A stretch of DNA of 64,000 nucleotides, taken from assembly GCF_000150275.1 (NCBI RefSeq), contig NW_002060944.1, positions 3,166,229 through 3,230,228 on the forward strand, read 5' to 3'. Each line of letters begins with the position of its first letter. Positions within the stretch are counted from its first letter, which is position 1. The notes under the pieces were generated by a model. The model was not told the DNA's origin. It saw only the letters and a list, made by a program, of their open reading frames with translations, and did no database searches. The DNA comes from Trichoplax adhaerens (lineage: Eukaryota; Placozoa; Uniplacotomia; Trichoplacea; Trichoplacidae). Both the position numbers and the translations under genes were made by a program. Shown here in pieces: positions 38,301 to 48,581 of this stretch.

Positions 38301-40008
38301 AAATTGTACCTTTGACTATGGTGTTTGCGATTGGATCACCAATCATTTCAATTATACCGATTGGGTTCGAAACCAAGGATCAACATCAAGTTATGATACT
38401 GGCCCAACTGGAGATCATACGTCTGGATCAGGTTATTAGATGCAGGACTTGAAATTATTAAGTGTGAACAGTGCCCAATAAGTGGATTAATTTGCATTTG
38501 ATCCATTCCATCTAATAGGCTTCTATATGTATACTGAGACATCATCACCACGAGAACCTGGAGATAGATATTTAATCGAGAGTCGACCATTTACCACTAG
38601 CCAGGCGTTCTGTTTCACTTTCTGGTATAATATGTATGGCAACGCAATGGGAACTCTGCAACTGAGGGATTATGGTTCTGTTCTGCTATCCTTTACTGGG
38701 AATCAAGGGACTAGTTGGCACAAGGCTACTGTTACTATAGGACAAGGCTCTCACTTGGTAACGAAGTGTATTTCTTTCTTTAAATTTGTTACAATTATAT
38801 TAGATGCTAACAATTTTATCATTCAATACTGATGGGCTTGATTCAGTATTAAAGTGCCGATACTGTAGTTTTTAAAATTTTTTTAGCTTTTAATTAATAT
38901 TGAAGGATTATCTATCTATTTTTGTGTCCTAACACATTCACACTCACTCTATTTCATCTAACTATAAAATCAAAATTAAAGCTGGCTCCTCATGGTTGGA
39001 ATTGGAACTGCAAATCACATTTGCTAACTTATAATTGTTTTTATTATGGTATTTTACTTTTAGCTACAATTTCTAGGAATAAGAGGCTCAGATTATACCA
39101 GTGATATGGCAATTGACGATACGTCCGCTAAGCCAGGAGTTTGTGGTAAGAAAAAGTCGTATGGAGTCTTGTTAGTAATTTACTCTACCTTGCTGGATTT
39201 TCTCGTAAGATCATGATTATACCGTAGTAACATTGCAAAAAATAAGAACCGTTTCCTTCAATTACTATTATGAGAATTAAGAAAATTAATTGCAGTAATC
39301 CTTTTAAAAACATATGAAATTACAATCAAAAATAACCTTTGAAAAAACTAATATCGATGTAGTACCACAAATCGGATTTTCCTGGCTATTGTAAAAAAAA
39401 TAATATAAGAATTTCGGCTCTTAAAAAATAGCCTATAAAGTACACTGAAGCTACATTCAGGAATAGTGATTTAGAAGGCTATTATACATGCCTGTCTAAA
39501 AATAATCTACGCCATAATACCGAAAAATTAATTTGTGACGATAATATTTGTTACTTGCAGCCATGTAGAGTCAAACTGGTAAATCAAAGCTTATAGTCCG
39601 ATATGATATCTCAGACACATCGGCTTTGAATATACTAAGAAATGCTGTAATATGCATCATTTCCGTAGTGTATTACATATATAAGATGGAATATGCTTGT
39701 CAAGTAATATGGAATAGCCAAAGGACGTTAAAAGTGTTTCTTAAATTCCTAATTTTTAAGGTGTTGCCAAAGATTTCGATAGAACAGTTTATTTCGACCG
39801 TGAAAAAAACTTTAGAGGTACGTGGAAGAGAAAGATTTAGGGATCCTTTCATATCAAGTCATAAATTATTTGTTTTATATATGAAGTTATATGGCGATAT
39901 TGTTTGGAGCTAGAAGTAATAACTTTTTTTTTTTCTGGAGTAGACGATGCAGATATAGATTTTCAAGAGGAACAAGATCTAGATCGCATCATGCAGGATT
40001 TAGATTAA
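23341..40008 (+). CDS. Giant SRCR/EGF/MAM mosaic receptor-like protein
   Basis: Signal-peptide exon 23341-23398 ([18 protein letters not shown]) ends phase 1. About forty exons follow, nearly all phase 1-1 and multiples of three. Domain order: SRCR1, linker, SRCR2, two linkers, EGF1, SRCR3, SRCR4, linker, EGF2, linker, MAM1, SRCR5, EGF3, linker, EGF4, linker, MAM2 (broken by an N gap), linker, EGF5, linker, SRCR6, EGF6, EGF7, linker, SRCR7, EGF8-10, EGF11, linkers, MAM3, probable membrane segment and acidic tail. The estimated product is about 1,850 residues. Linker exons encode short Ser/Thr/Pro peptides, probably O-glycosylated spacers. SRCR and MAM domains suggest ligand recognition or adhesion at the cell surface; the ligand is unknown. 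This could in fact be two or more transcripts, because only the first exon encodes a signal peptide and the 3' end is uncertain. Confidence 0.72.
25194..25502 (+). other. SRCR domain 1 (large receptor)
   Basis: Phase 1-1 exon: [65 protein letters not shown]. It has the adjacent CC pair. The exon 25649-25678 after it encodes a ten-residue linker ([10 protein letters not shown]). Confidence 0.93.
25769..26083 (+). other. SRCR domain 2 (large receptor)
   Basis: Phase 1-1 exon: [55 protein letters not shown] and HGEDVSITC. It has the CC pair. Confidence 0.93.
26172..26547 (+). other. Two Thr/Pro linker exons
   Basis: Exons 26172-26219 ([15 protein letters not shown]) and 26521-26547 (TPTPPRNLT), both phase 1-1, GT/AG bounded and multiples of three. 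Likely O-glycosylated spacers between SRCR2 and EGF1. Confidence 0.65.
26636..26749 (+). other. EGF-like domain 1
   Basis: Phase 1-1 exon with [12 protein letters not shown], then [14 protein letters not shown]. Six cysteines. The YYGNxCQY ending is shared by most EGF exons of this gene. Confidence 0.9.
27271..27445. repeat. Tandem repeat of about 93 bp, two copies, in an intron
   Basis: GAGCCGTATTCCTATAAGAA at 27271 and GAACCGTATTCCTTAAAGAA at 27364, each followed by variants of GCGTCAATTTATTACATTTT. The open frame at 27190-27393 is a by-product of this repeat. A related pair of diverged phrases lies just upstream (about 26909 and 27023, CAGATAGCTGATTGTTGTTC). Confidence 0.75.
27503..27823 (+). 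other. SRCR domain 3 (large receptor)
   Basis: Phase 1-1 exon: [55 protein letters not shown] and HHEDVGVVC. No CC pair; SYNSGYFG stands in its place. Confidence 0.93.
27937..28251 (+). other. SRCR domain 4 (large receptor)
   Basis: Phase 1-1 exon: [52 protein letters not shown] and HREDVNLRC. No CC pair. Linker exon 28400-28432 ([11 protein letters not shown]) follows. Confidence 0.93.
28626..28742 (+). other. EGF-like domain 2
   Basis: Phase 1-1 exon: [32 protein letters not shown]. Linker exon 28909-28938 (INPSTPSTQ) follows. Confidence 0.9.
29056..29064 (+). other. Candidate 9-nt microexon
   Basis: AG at 29054-29055, nine bases AGCCAGCTA, then the strong donor GTAAGTAAAG. It would add three residues in frame (phase 1-1) between the linker and MAM1. 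It could equally be a chance pair of splice-like sites. Confidence 0.3.
29195..30167 (+). other. MAM domain 1 (three exons)
   Basis: Exons 29195-29359, 29608-29849 and 30086-30167. [12 protein letters not shown], then [31 protein letters not shown] and the closing [12 protein letters not shown]. Phases match MAM of the first gene. Confidence 0.9.
30700..31011 (+). other. SRCR domain 5 (large receptor)
   Basis: Phase 1-1 exon: [55 protein letters not shown] and [11 protein letters not shown] pair present. Confidence 0.93.
31616..31909 (+). other. EGF-like domain 3 and linker exon
   Basis: EGF exon 31616-31729 ([28 protein letters not shown]), then the eight-residue linker exon 31886-31909 (NYLFPTT), both phase 1-1. 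Confidence 0.85.
32064..32511 (+). other. EGF-like domain 4 and linker exon
   Basis: EGF exon 32064-32177 ([31 protein letters not shown]) and the Thr/Pro linker exon 32482-32511 (TNPTTPPSS), both phase 1-1. Confidence 0.87.
32757..33357 (+). other. MAM domain 2, truncated by assembly gap
   Basis: Exon 32757-32912 ([32 protein letters not shown]) and the start of the second exon from 33217 ([26 protein letters not shown]). The sequence then runs into Ns. About 100 nt of the second exon and the whole third MAM exon (about 82 nt in the paralogues) are missing on both sides of the gap. Confidence 0.85.
33358..33407. other. Assembly gap, 50 Ns
   Basis: Exactly 50 Ns, a placeholder length. The missing MAM coding sequence alone exceeds 50 bp, so the true gap is longer. 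Confidence 0.98.
33552..34129 (+). other. Linker, EGF-like domain 5, linker
   Basis: Linker 33552-33578 (QNPTTSTP), EGF 33693-33806 ([33 protein letters not shown]) and linker 34097-34129 ([10 protein letters not shown]). All are phase 1-1. Confidence 0.85.
34231..34846 (+). repeat. Duplicated SRCR6 segment, copy 1 (616 bp)
   Basis: This segment recurs at 35639-36254 with no difference seen, exon and introns alike. It contains SRCR6 exon 34314-34634 ([65 protein letters not shown]), phase 1-1, with the CC pair. Confidence 0.95.
34944..35267 (+). other. EGF-like domains 6 and 7
   Basis: EGF exons 34944-35054 ([30 protein letters not shown]) and 35157-35267 ([30 protein letters not shown]). 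They are followed by the Thr/Ala/Pro linker exon 35413-35463. All are phase 1-1. Confidence 0.9.
35639..36254 (+). repeat. Duplicated SRCR segment, copy 2, containing SRCR7
   Basis: Identical by eye to 34231-34846 (offset 1408). SRCR7 exon is 35722-36042 and encodes the same protein as SRCR6. Similarity falls away abruptly after ...GTCGCTAGTTAAT at 36254. Confidence 0.95.
36384..36410 (+). pseudogene. Decayed linker exon (donor lost)
   Basis: A copy of the linker at 37676-37702 (acceptor TATAG, STxAxSTQ-type peptide). After CCCAAG the next bases are ATACAC, where the intact copy has GTACAC, so the GT donor has become AT. Reading through meets a stop, so the exon is probably skipped. Confidence 0.55.
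36571..37108 (+). repeat. 185-bp tandem array of three EGF exons (EGF8-10)
   Basis: Period 185 bp. EGF exons are 36614-36727, 36799-36912 and 36984-37097, each phase 1-1 and 114 nt, with flanking intron included in the repeat. The domains read [18 protein letters not shown], then [14 protein letters not shown] in copy 1 and SRCQY in copies 2 and 3. Copies 2 and 3 are the most alike. All three keep open frames and splice sites. Confidence 0.93.
37215..37240 (+). pseudogene. Decayed linker exon (one base short)
   Basis: A copy of the same linker with acceptor TGTAG and donor GTACAC, but 26 nt instead of 27. Inclusion would shift the frame of the following phase-1 EGF exon, so it is probably skipped. 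Confidence 0.5.
37436..37702 (+). other. EGF-like domain 11 and intact linker
   Basis: EGF exon 37436-37549 ([30 protein letters not shown]) is a more diverged relative of the 185-bp array and shares its upstream intron phrase CATACTTATTTTATCTAATA. The linker exon 37676-37702 (STTAASTQ) is phase 1-1 with an intact GT donor. Confidence 0.85.
37776..37835. repeat. Simple AT repeat, period about 10-11
   Basis: Repeats of ATATTTTATA and ATTTTATAGA in an intron between the EGF and MAM exons. Confidence 0.85.
38297..39145 (+). other. MAM domain 3 (three exons)
   Basis: Exons 38297-38431, 38519-38757 and 39064-39145. [43 protein letters not shown] and the closing [13 protein letters not shown] five-residue linker exon lies just upstream (38070-38084, SSLS). 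This is the last recognisable extracellular domain of the gene. Confidence 0.9.
39615..39913 (+). other. Putative transmembrane and cytoplasmic exon
   Basis: After acceptor TCTCAG (39613-39614), phase 1 continues the MAM3 frame. The hydrophobic run [20 protein letters not shown] is followed by a basic, helical stretch ([23 protein letters not shown]). Possible ends are donor GTAATA (after 39703), donor GTACGT (after 39817), donor GTCATA near 39861, or read-through to TAG at 39911. This would anchor the receptor as a type I membrane protein. Confidence 0.5.
39944..40008 (+). other. Candidate final exon with acidic tail
   Basis: A long pyrimidine tract (TTTTTTTTTTCTGGAGTAG) precedes it. The phase-1 reading [20 protein letters not shown] ends at TAA 40006-40008. 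It needs a phase-1 donor in the preceding exon; GTCATA near 39861 would fit but is weak. Confidence 0.4.
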
Positions 40009-43000
40009 TAGACTATTAAGTAACTAGAACCTTTGGACTACCTGCAATAAAGTAAGTAATCAATCTGAACAAGTTTATGATGTATTGACATTGTTGCATA
40101 AGAAATGTCGACAGTAAATTTTCATATTCTTAAAAGCCTCGGTATTGTCATGAGATCTCTAAGATTTTATATGAAATATTTAAAAGTTTTGTCATTTTGA
40201 GTCCGACAATACATTTGAATTTCAAATATGTAAGCGATAGCTATTACATAACAGTAAATTTAGTCGCATATTAACGCGAGTTTTTATAAGCTTTCATGAC
40301 TTATCTACATAGTTTGGTATTTATGAATTAATATTGTATTTGAATGCTATGTTAGATATCGTATGTTCACATTAACTTATATAAGTATGATTTCTAATCG
40401 TCATATGCCGTAAATCTTATTTATCTCTTTTTTCGAAATAGTTATACTACAGGTCATCGTTTAGGATGCAGACACTAACTCCCACTTTAAAGATAGGAAA
40501 ATATTCAAAACCTACAAATAGATCATTTTCTTTGCGTGCTAGATAAATTAGTCGTCGTTGTCATTGCTATCTTTTGTCTGGTTTTCTTTAATATGGTTTT
40601 ACTTAAGCATTCTCATTGATATAGATGATTAAATATATAATGGTTAGATATTTTCAAATAAACGGCATTACAAATAATGTGATACAAACTTACCATTACT
40701 AAATGCTGGCCATAACCATTACTTTTACTGGCCTTTGACACTTCCACAATCAGACAAGATTAAAATTTGATCGCTTAATCAACGTAAATGAGCCAGCATA
40801 ATTTTCTTCATTTCGTATAATCGAACTATTAGATAATATAAAGTTAATATGCTTCTACTTTAGAGTCAACGTAAAGTAAAGTTTTCCACTATTAGTATCC
40901 ATAATAATAGCGGGCTAAGAGTAAAATCTTTTGAATTTCGAGCTTTAGACGGCTATGCAAGTGCCTTTAAGTACAGTACAATATTTATCCTATATATATA
41001 TCATATTACTCTACGAAGGTGTTGAATTACATTGTATGCCTACATCTCTGTCAAAATATGTATATCTCCTACAGGGAGATGATGTTCATATACTTGATCC
41101 AACTTTATCGGGATTAATTTAGAAAATTTATTTAGTGCATTTAGTATAAACCGATGTGATTTGATAAAATGATCTATACTGCAATCATGATCGTAAACCT
41201 ACTTATGAATGATTCACTTAATCCATAGACATAGGGCTTCGTATAATGTATTTTTAGGTACATAGTTCACTACGAGGAATAAAGACAGCACAAGTCAATA
41301 AATCAAATACAAAACGTCTTTATGCCTAATTTAAATTAAAATCCGTTTTATTATAGGTTCTACTAAATATATATCATATAAACCTATCAAAAAAGACCTA
41401 AATTCCAACGAGTACGAATTTGTCGAAAGCTCTCAGTAAGACGATGACAAAAAAGTTTATAAGTTTTGCAATTTTATACATCAAATCAATCAGTAAAATT
41501 TTTCGGCGAGTTTATCTAGGATAGCAAGCTAGTAAATACATACCTTAACTACTAAATGATAATCGCTCTCGTTGCTAATTCTTTTTGAAGATAGTTTCAA
41601 TCTCAAGATGACGAAGAAATGCGAATAAAACTACATGAGGATATAGAAATGTGATAAAAGATTTAGAGAGCATGACGAATAAACGGTATTAATTTATCAT
41701 AATACCAGTAACTTGACGATACCGAGCAAGTGCACTACCTACATGTAAAAAGCTTCAAAAGGCAGTATCATGATCCATTCTGATTAGCACAGGTACTTTG
41801 GTACACCGAATAAATCAGACCTAAGGAGCAGCTTAAAAAGCTTATTTCTTTCGGCAATAAGTATGTTCTGGTCATGATCTTATTCTGTAGTTTATACAGG
41901 AACATTTGCTGCCTGCAAACATTGCACGAAATGCAAATTGCAATTAGTATCTATAGACGTTTCGTTTTGTTTCCACTAAAGAATTTATTCGAACAAAAAG
42001 CCTCAGTTAGCTATTGCCATCACTTATATGTTAGCGATATATCTCTGGTCAATGTATATAATTGGCATCTTTATGTAGCTTACATCAGGGACTGCTAGAA
42101 ATAGCAGTAAGTCCCCTGCTTACATACACATCACCGGCATATTATCAAGCAAATAGCATTCTAAATGGGAGCATCCCTTTAAGCATCATATTTTCCTTCC
42201 TTTGCTTATTGGAAGCAATATTAGCTCTTGTGACTGGAAAATTTCCTATTTGAGAAATTTAGTATACTCGTAGCATTTTATACGAAGGATTCTTTGTGTA
42301 ATTATATTTCTCCTTGTTGCCAAAGCTGATGAGTCTACCCATGACAATGTAATGCTTTTCAAATAGTTCGGCGATCTTTAGTGAAATCACCTCAAATCAG
42401 AACTTGCCCTCATTTTTAATTGACGAGACAGCTTCTAAGCATCAGTTGATGTCAGCATTGTCTCATTTCTTTTTATAACCATTGGCAAGCAAAAGCCTAG
42501 AAAAACTTCAACTTCAATTACATGTTACCAACATATTCTACAATGACCAAAAAGTAATCCTAAATCATAATTATTATATATAACATATACAAGACAATTC
42601 AGTAGGTAAATCATGGCATCGAATGCAAGGGATAAACTTGACACCTGATGTGATCACACCATTTTCTATCCAATGGCTTTTGCTATGACTAAATCTAATC
42701 TATTACAAAATAAAAGCGAAAATAAGACTATATTCTAATGTAGACAGTTAAAATCATTTAGTTATGATTATTTCTGATATTAGTAATGTATGTATATTTA
42801 TTCCAATAGAATGGCTGGTGATTCAACGTATAAATTTTCTGTAGATTAATTATTCGGTTCCTATGTCATAAAGTATGTTGACAGTTATGATTTTCAGATC
42901 GACTTTTTAGTATCTCGTCTAGAAACTTAGTTTTACCCTTAAAATATATTTAATACACAGAGCAATTGTCGCAAACTCAAAATCGCATCCCCTTGGTTAT

Positions 43001-45708
43001 AACTGACTTGCCACACCCTTAAAAATATCCTGATCAAAGAAGAAAATTATAGCATTAGTTCGAGATAAACATGAAATATTGAATATATTCAATTACGATA
43101 ATACTTACTTTAGGGTCTGTTTGCAGAAAAAATATTGCACTCGGCCTCTAGAAAAGATAGGATGAATCTGCAATATATTGGGTCGTAGGATCCGGTCTCT
43201 TTCAGATCATCAATGAGCATAACGCCACTTTCGTGGTACGAATTCTTCCAGTTATTCAAGACGAAGGATAAAAGATTTCATCGTAGTCATAATTTAGTTC
43301 CATCAGTACTTTTTCGCAATTTATTACCTGGTCTCGGATTTTCTAGCTATTGCTCATAATAATCTGAAAGCATCATTCGTCTAGTCACTAAAGGATCAAT
43401 CATAGCTTATAAAGTCAGCGCTTCATTATCGTTAATAGCTTTTACTTTTTTACCTAGTGAAATACGTTAGCAAACGGATACTAGTAGTCATCCTACGTTC
43501 TGTCTTCTATGTATGGCTAGCCTATTTATTAGCATCAAATCCTAGTTATAATCGAGTTTCATCATTGCCAATAGTTTTTTGCAGCTTATTACCTCACGGG
43601 GAATTCGTTAGCAAACGAATAGCGATCCTGCATTAACTTGGGTCTGGAATTTCACAATTTTCTTTTCTAGCCATAGATTCTAACAATTTTTGAAAGCATG
43701 GCTTGTCTGAATTGTCTGAACTCTATATCAGCCTTCCGTTAGCGCTCTCTATCAAAACTAATTTTGGGAATCATTTACCTACTACTTTGCACAGCAAAAT
43801 GTCCTCAGCTAAGATTTGGAAGCCTTTGCTTCGCTTCGATATCGCTCTAACGCTTTACTCTAGCTGCGTACAACAATTTCAAAATACAATTACCGTAGCG
43901 TTGGATATTTAAAAAAATAATGAACCATTAAGGGTCGTTCCATTAAGGGTCGTCAGGTTATCTTTGTCTTTCATATGAGAAAGATGGCGTAACTGTATAT
44001 CGTTGATTAGCAATTTAATCCGTCTAGCATTAGTAAATAAATCTCCAGATCAGTATTTGATAAAGGTATCGTAACTTAAAATTCAAATAAAATGGATTGT
44101 GATTTCATGACGTTTATTTATTGCTTGAACACTGCAATTTGGTAAATTATGGTGAATTTCTTTGCAAATAGTCCTCAAAATTCCAAGCAATCTTCACTGA
44201 ATTTTAATAAGTTCAATTAATTTCTTCCGGAATGTTACTGAAATGGAACTTGCATATATTGATAGCCAGGCAAAATTTTGATAAATGACTTTGTTAATTA
44301 ACTTAGCTCCTACTGTCTTGATAGCCTTGGTCAAGGAAAAATTTATTCTTCAGGCTTCTATTCTAAATTTCTTGGTATAAAAGGCAGTTTAAACGGCTAA
44401 TACGTAAATTTGATCGGATAGTGTATTTCTTCCGTCTCCAGTCAGGCAGATCGATATCTGAAAGAAATACTTCGTCTGAAAGCGAATTTATACTTTCTAT
44501 TTGGCTATGGTGCAAATACTTAAGGTGCTAAAATGACCTTAATTAAGTCAATACATTGCTCACCAACTTATAATTATTGGCACTCTGAAATTGGGCAGTA
44601 TTTAATACTGCTAATGACGACTTCATCCTATTCTGATGCCTTCTGCATACTATAGAAAATGCTTAGCACAGTCCTAGCACAATCTTGTCACATCTTTATC
44701 CTAGTTAGGCGACATTGGCAGGAAATTATATTGCCTTTAAATAGCCGATAGTAGTAGTGCACTAGCTGGTATACTAATTGCTAATAATGAAGATTTTTAC
44801 TAGTAAAATAGTAAAAAATTTAGTACCTTTATCTATGCTTAATTAATAGTCACAGCTTGAAAGAGCCAAATTTTGCACTTTAAAAGTGACAAAATTAGAA
44901 CATTTGTAATAGCTAAATATCGAGTGTATTTGTACAGTACTTAGTAATTGGAATTCTGATGCTGGATAGCCTACCAGCTTCCATAATTAAATAGAAATTC
45001 TAAATTATAGTATTAGACTAGAATAGAATTGTTAACATACACAATATCAAAGCTTTGACATCATAGCAGTCCAATATTACCACTATGGTTACTATATTTG
45101 AACAGAGTTTAAATACCAAACTATAAAGCTTTACATTCATTTTAGCAAGATCATCATTAAATTTTATAGTAGCTTTGTCAGAAGCAAAGTTTGATATAAA
45201 AACTCTATAGAAGTTAGGGCCATTACATTATTGCGTTGCATTCTTTAATGGTAATGTCATAATGTGCATGTGCGGCTTTGCACTCAATGCTAGGAAATTA
45301 ACGCTTTCCTGAATACCATGCTCTGAATGCAATATCACTTGATACTTAAGTAGGAAAATACTATATCCCGGCTTAACTTAAGTCCTGACACCTTAGTATT
45401 ACAATTTACCTTGATAGATGCAGTCTATTGGATATTAGACTGTTGAAAGTCATAAACTGCTACAAACGATATTGTAGCATTTCCGATGGTGGATGATTAT
45501 ATTATAACATTACCAGTAGATGGGGCAATGCAGCTCTACAACAAATTCTCTTTTTATTGATCTTAACTATTGACACTGTAGTAGTAAATTTTTTGCATTG
45601 ATAAACTGTATTACACTAAATCGCGGATTATTGGAAAAATTAGTATGAAGGTTAGGCCTTTGATTAATTCATAGTATTCGATAGAGTATCCGAAGACTGC
45701 ACATACAT
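40009..45708. other. Gene-free stretch with isolated short frames
   Basis: No complete gene seen. A hydrophobic frame at 42062-42253 (+) and an exon-like minus-strand frame at about 43110-43275 (contains GVMLIDDLKETGSYDP) are the only protein-like pieces, and neither is assignable. Diverged repeats with CGTTAGCAAACG phrases occur at about 43465 and 43605. Confidence 0.35.
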
Positions 45709-45970
45709 TGCTTTTAAAGGACCAAATTGGTATGTGTATTTTGATCTTTTATGGAATTTAATTCAATTACTTGTTTCATTGCTACTCTTGTAGCTGTAAG
45801 ACTCTTTGCTAGATATTTATTCATTTTAATGATCGGTTGGGTGTTTGAACTCTACTCATATATTGTTTTTAAATGGCCATATTGGTAAGTGTATTTTGAT
45901 ACTTTTATGAAATTTAATTCAATTACTGTTTCGTTGCTACTTTTGTGGCTACATGACTCTTTGCTTGACA
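45709..45970. repeat. Direct repeat of about 105 bp, two copies 155 bp apart
   Basis: TGCTTTTAAAGGACCAAATT from 45709 and TGTTTTTAAATGGCCATATT from 45864, each followed by variants of GTGTATTTTGATCTTTTATG, AATTTAATTCAATTACTTGT and GACTCTTTGCTAGATA. Confidence 0.8.
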
Positions 45971-47079
45971 TCAAAAATGGACTAAAGCTTAGCCAAACTT
46001 CCATCCTCGAATAAATTTCAATGGAATATTTTTATTTTTAGCATATTCTATAATTATCTACTGTCTAATTAACGTACGACTACTATATTGAGTTGCAATT
46101 ATTTCTATACAGTATAGTGTTCAAAATTGCCCCTTGCTCTATTCTGTGTTCTACATCATTTAACAGTTTGGAATTTTTAAGGAATTAAATATTCCCTTTT
46201 CGTTAAGGCTACTACTATATAATTCGTTCAAGTATCAAAACTGAATTACGGTTGAATTCAATTCCCTATCTGATTTCCTATTTCGTATTAAATCGAATTC
46301 CAGAGAAGTGAAGAATAGAATACTGTACGTAGAACTTGCTGAAAAAATTTTAGTTAAATAAATAAAGTAGTTAGTATCACGTACCGCCTGCAGACATAAT
46401 TATGAAATCATAGCTAAAGTTCAAAGAATTAATTGGTCTTAATTATATTAAAATAGTTCTAGGTGCTGTGGAGAGTATGAAATTCATCTGATATCACGAG
46501 TCACGACATTGAAGAAGTTTCGGATCAACCTGAAAGAACGAGTCCTATAAAAATTGTACAGTGTACTATCAGAAGCTGGGTGCTTTCGCTGAATATACGT
46601 ACAGTAGATATTTATCACTAAATTAACTTTAAAAAATAAAAATATTTTATAATTTGCCTATTGATAATAAATGATAATTTCAGGAAAACTACTAAATTTA
46701 CTATTTCTAGGCTATAAACGACTCAGAAATGAAACGCTATCGCGTACGATATACGTAGATGTTTTTTAACTTTAACTGACAGTTATCACCGAAGAGAATT
46801 TTAATAATCCAACAGCTTTAAACCTAGCACAAATAGTCAGTGTTAGATAGTGCATAGGCTTTCTACGGATAGTGCAAAGTAATGGTACAGGTATAAGATT
46901 AGGTCAAGTGTAAATTGTACACCCATAGCTATAGCATTTTACAGTTTACAAGATAGGGTAAGCCTTGCTACTATTTGGATAATACATGTTTCTGCTAGAG
47001 TCCGAGATTGACGATGTATTTTTCCATAATCACGTTAGTATAAATTAGCAGAATAGAAAGGATTATTCAAGTACCATAT

Positions 47080-47690
47080 TATTTTCTAGTCTTACTGCAA
47101 CATAGTGTAAAGTTATGAACCAAACAAACAGTAAATTAAAATAGGGCATGATGATTTTCTACGTATCACAATTCAACAACTACATTGCTACCAAAATAGT
47201 ACCTTTATAAAATGCATTCCTAATTTTCTATCCATAAAAGTGAGATGAAACTTTCTTGAATGTAAATGATCTGCTCGAGCATGCTAGTAGCAAGAGAATA
47301 TCAATATCGCCATCAAGAAAGGGTAATACTCGTATTCCTTACTAGCACTTTATTTTTAAATCTAAACCAATTAAATACCGCTTTATGCTTTTTAATATCT
47401 GCCAATAATATCTAATGTATGGCTTTGGCATAAGGACTGCAAAGGCGTAGAGTTTACAATGGAGGTAATTTAGATATTTGCTTAGCTAAAGTGATCAATA
47501 AGTTTGAGAGCAAATATTTCTTACCTGCGTTTACGGCATTAAATTATTCTCAGCTACAAAATGGTGTATAGCTATTAACCAAACTAAATTAAAATATTGC
47601 ATGATGATTTTCTACAGGTACAGTTCAATGCATCGCTATCAGAATAGCATCTTTATAAGTATATTCCTATCTAAAAGGCTGTATCATAAC
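47080..47690 (+). repeat. Dispersed repeat family, left copies
   Basis: Shared phrases are AACCAAACTAAATTAAAATA, GCATGATGATTTTCTAC, AGAGAATATCAATATCG, CATCAAGAAAGG and TCTGCCAATAATATCTAATG. One long copy covers about 47080-47430. A second part, starting GACTGCAAAGGCGTAGAGTT, covers about 47437-47690. No terminal repeats or coding sequence were recognised, so the class is unknown. Confidence 0.65.
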
Positions 47691-48581
47691 AATAAACTTA
47701 AAGTTGAGAGTAAACATTTCTTATCTGCGTTCACTACATTAAATTATTCTTTTCGCTGCAAATTGATGTACAGCTATTAATCAAACTAAATTAAAATGGC
47801 TTCTAATTAAAGAATACTTGAGGCTTTGAATCAAAACAAATTTCTTTAGCATTAATCTATTTTACGACTACGATAGCAATCTAAATCGATCAAGATTTCT
47901 ACAAAATATGTGCAAGATGTAATAATAAAACTATGCCTCCAATTGATACTGTATTGTAGAGTTAAATCGAGTAGTAATATAGTAGAAGAAACCAGATAGA
48001 CTTTAAAAGAAATCATCTATGGTAACTTTGTATTCATGGAGAATTATTTACCTTATGGCAATCTTTACACTATATCGCTTAAAGTCTCATGTATCAAGCA
48101 ACATTATTCTATCAAGGGCAGATGATAATACGTTTTATGAAGCCAATTTTTATGAAAAGCTCATTTCTACGACGAAATCATAAGATTAGAAACGAAATGA
48201 AATCTAAGTTTTTCTATATCTCACATAATTCATGAAGATGCAAAATACTTTTTTTCGATTAAGCTCTATCCAGTATTTATCAAGAATGCACAAGAATATA
48301 TTTTAGGTCTATCATCAGGTAACATAAACAAAGTAAATATCGCTTGGTTAAAGTTATTCAGCAATAGTCAATCTACTTTTAATCCCATCATTTGGTAACT
48401 TAATCTATCGACCATGGACTTGTAATTACTGTATCCAGTAAGCGACTACGGCCCTATTCGACTCGTATTGTAGAAGTCGCTCTCTTCCATTGCATTCTAC
48501 TTGAAACGAGGCATGGTCGATTTCAATCTAGGCTAAAGCATCCTTGACATTGTGCTTGAGTAGTCTATAGTACCTTCCATT

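Noticed and set aside
39563-39598. CRVKLVN reading after an AG, like an SRCR start
   Set aside because: A stop follows at once and no other SRCR motif is present in any frame.
42062-42253. 63-residue frame with a possible membrane helix
   Set aside because: Isolated and without neighbouring exons; both strands were read and no transporter or receptor motif was found.
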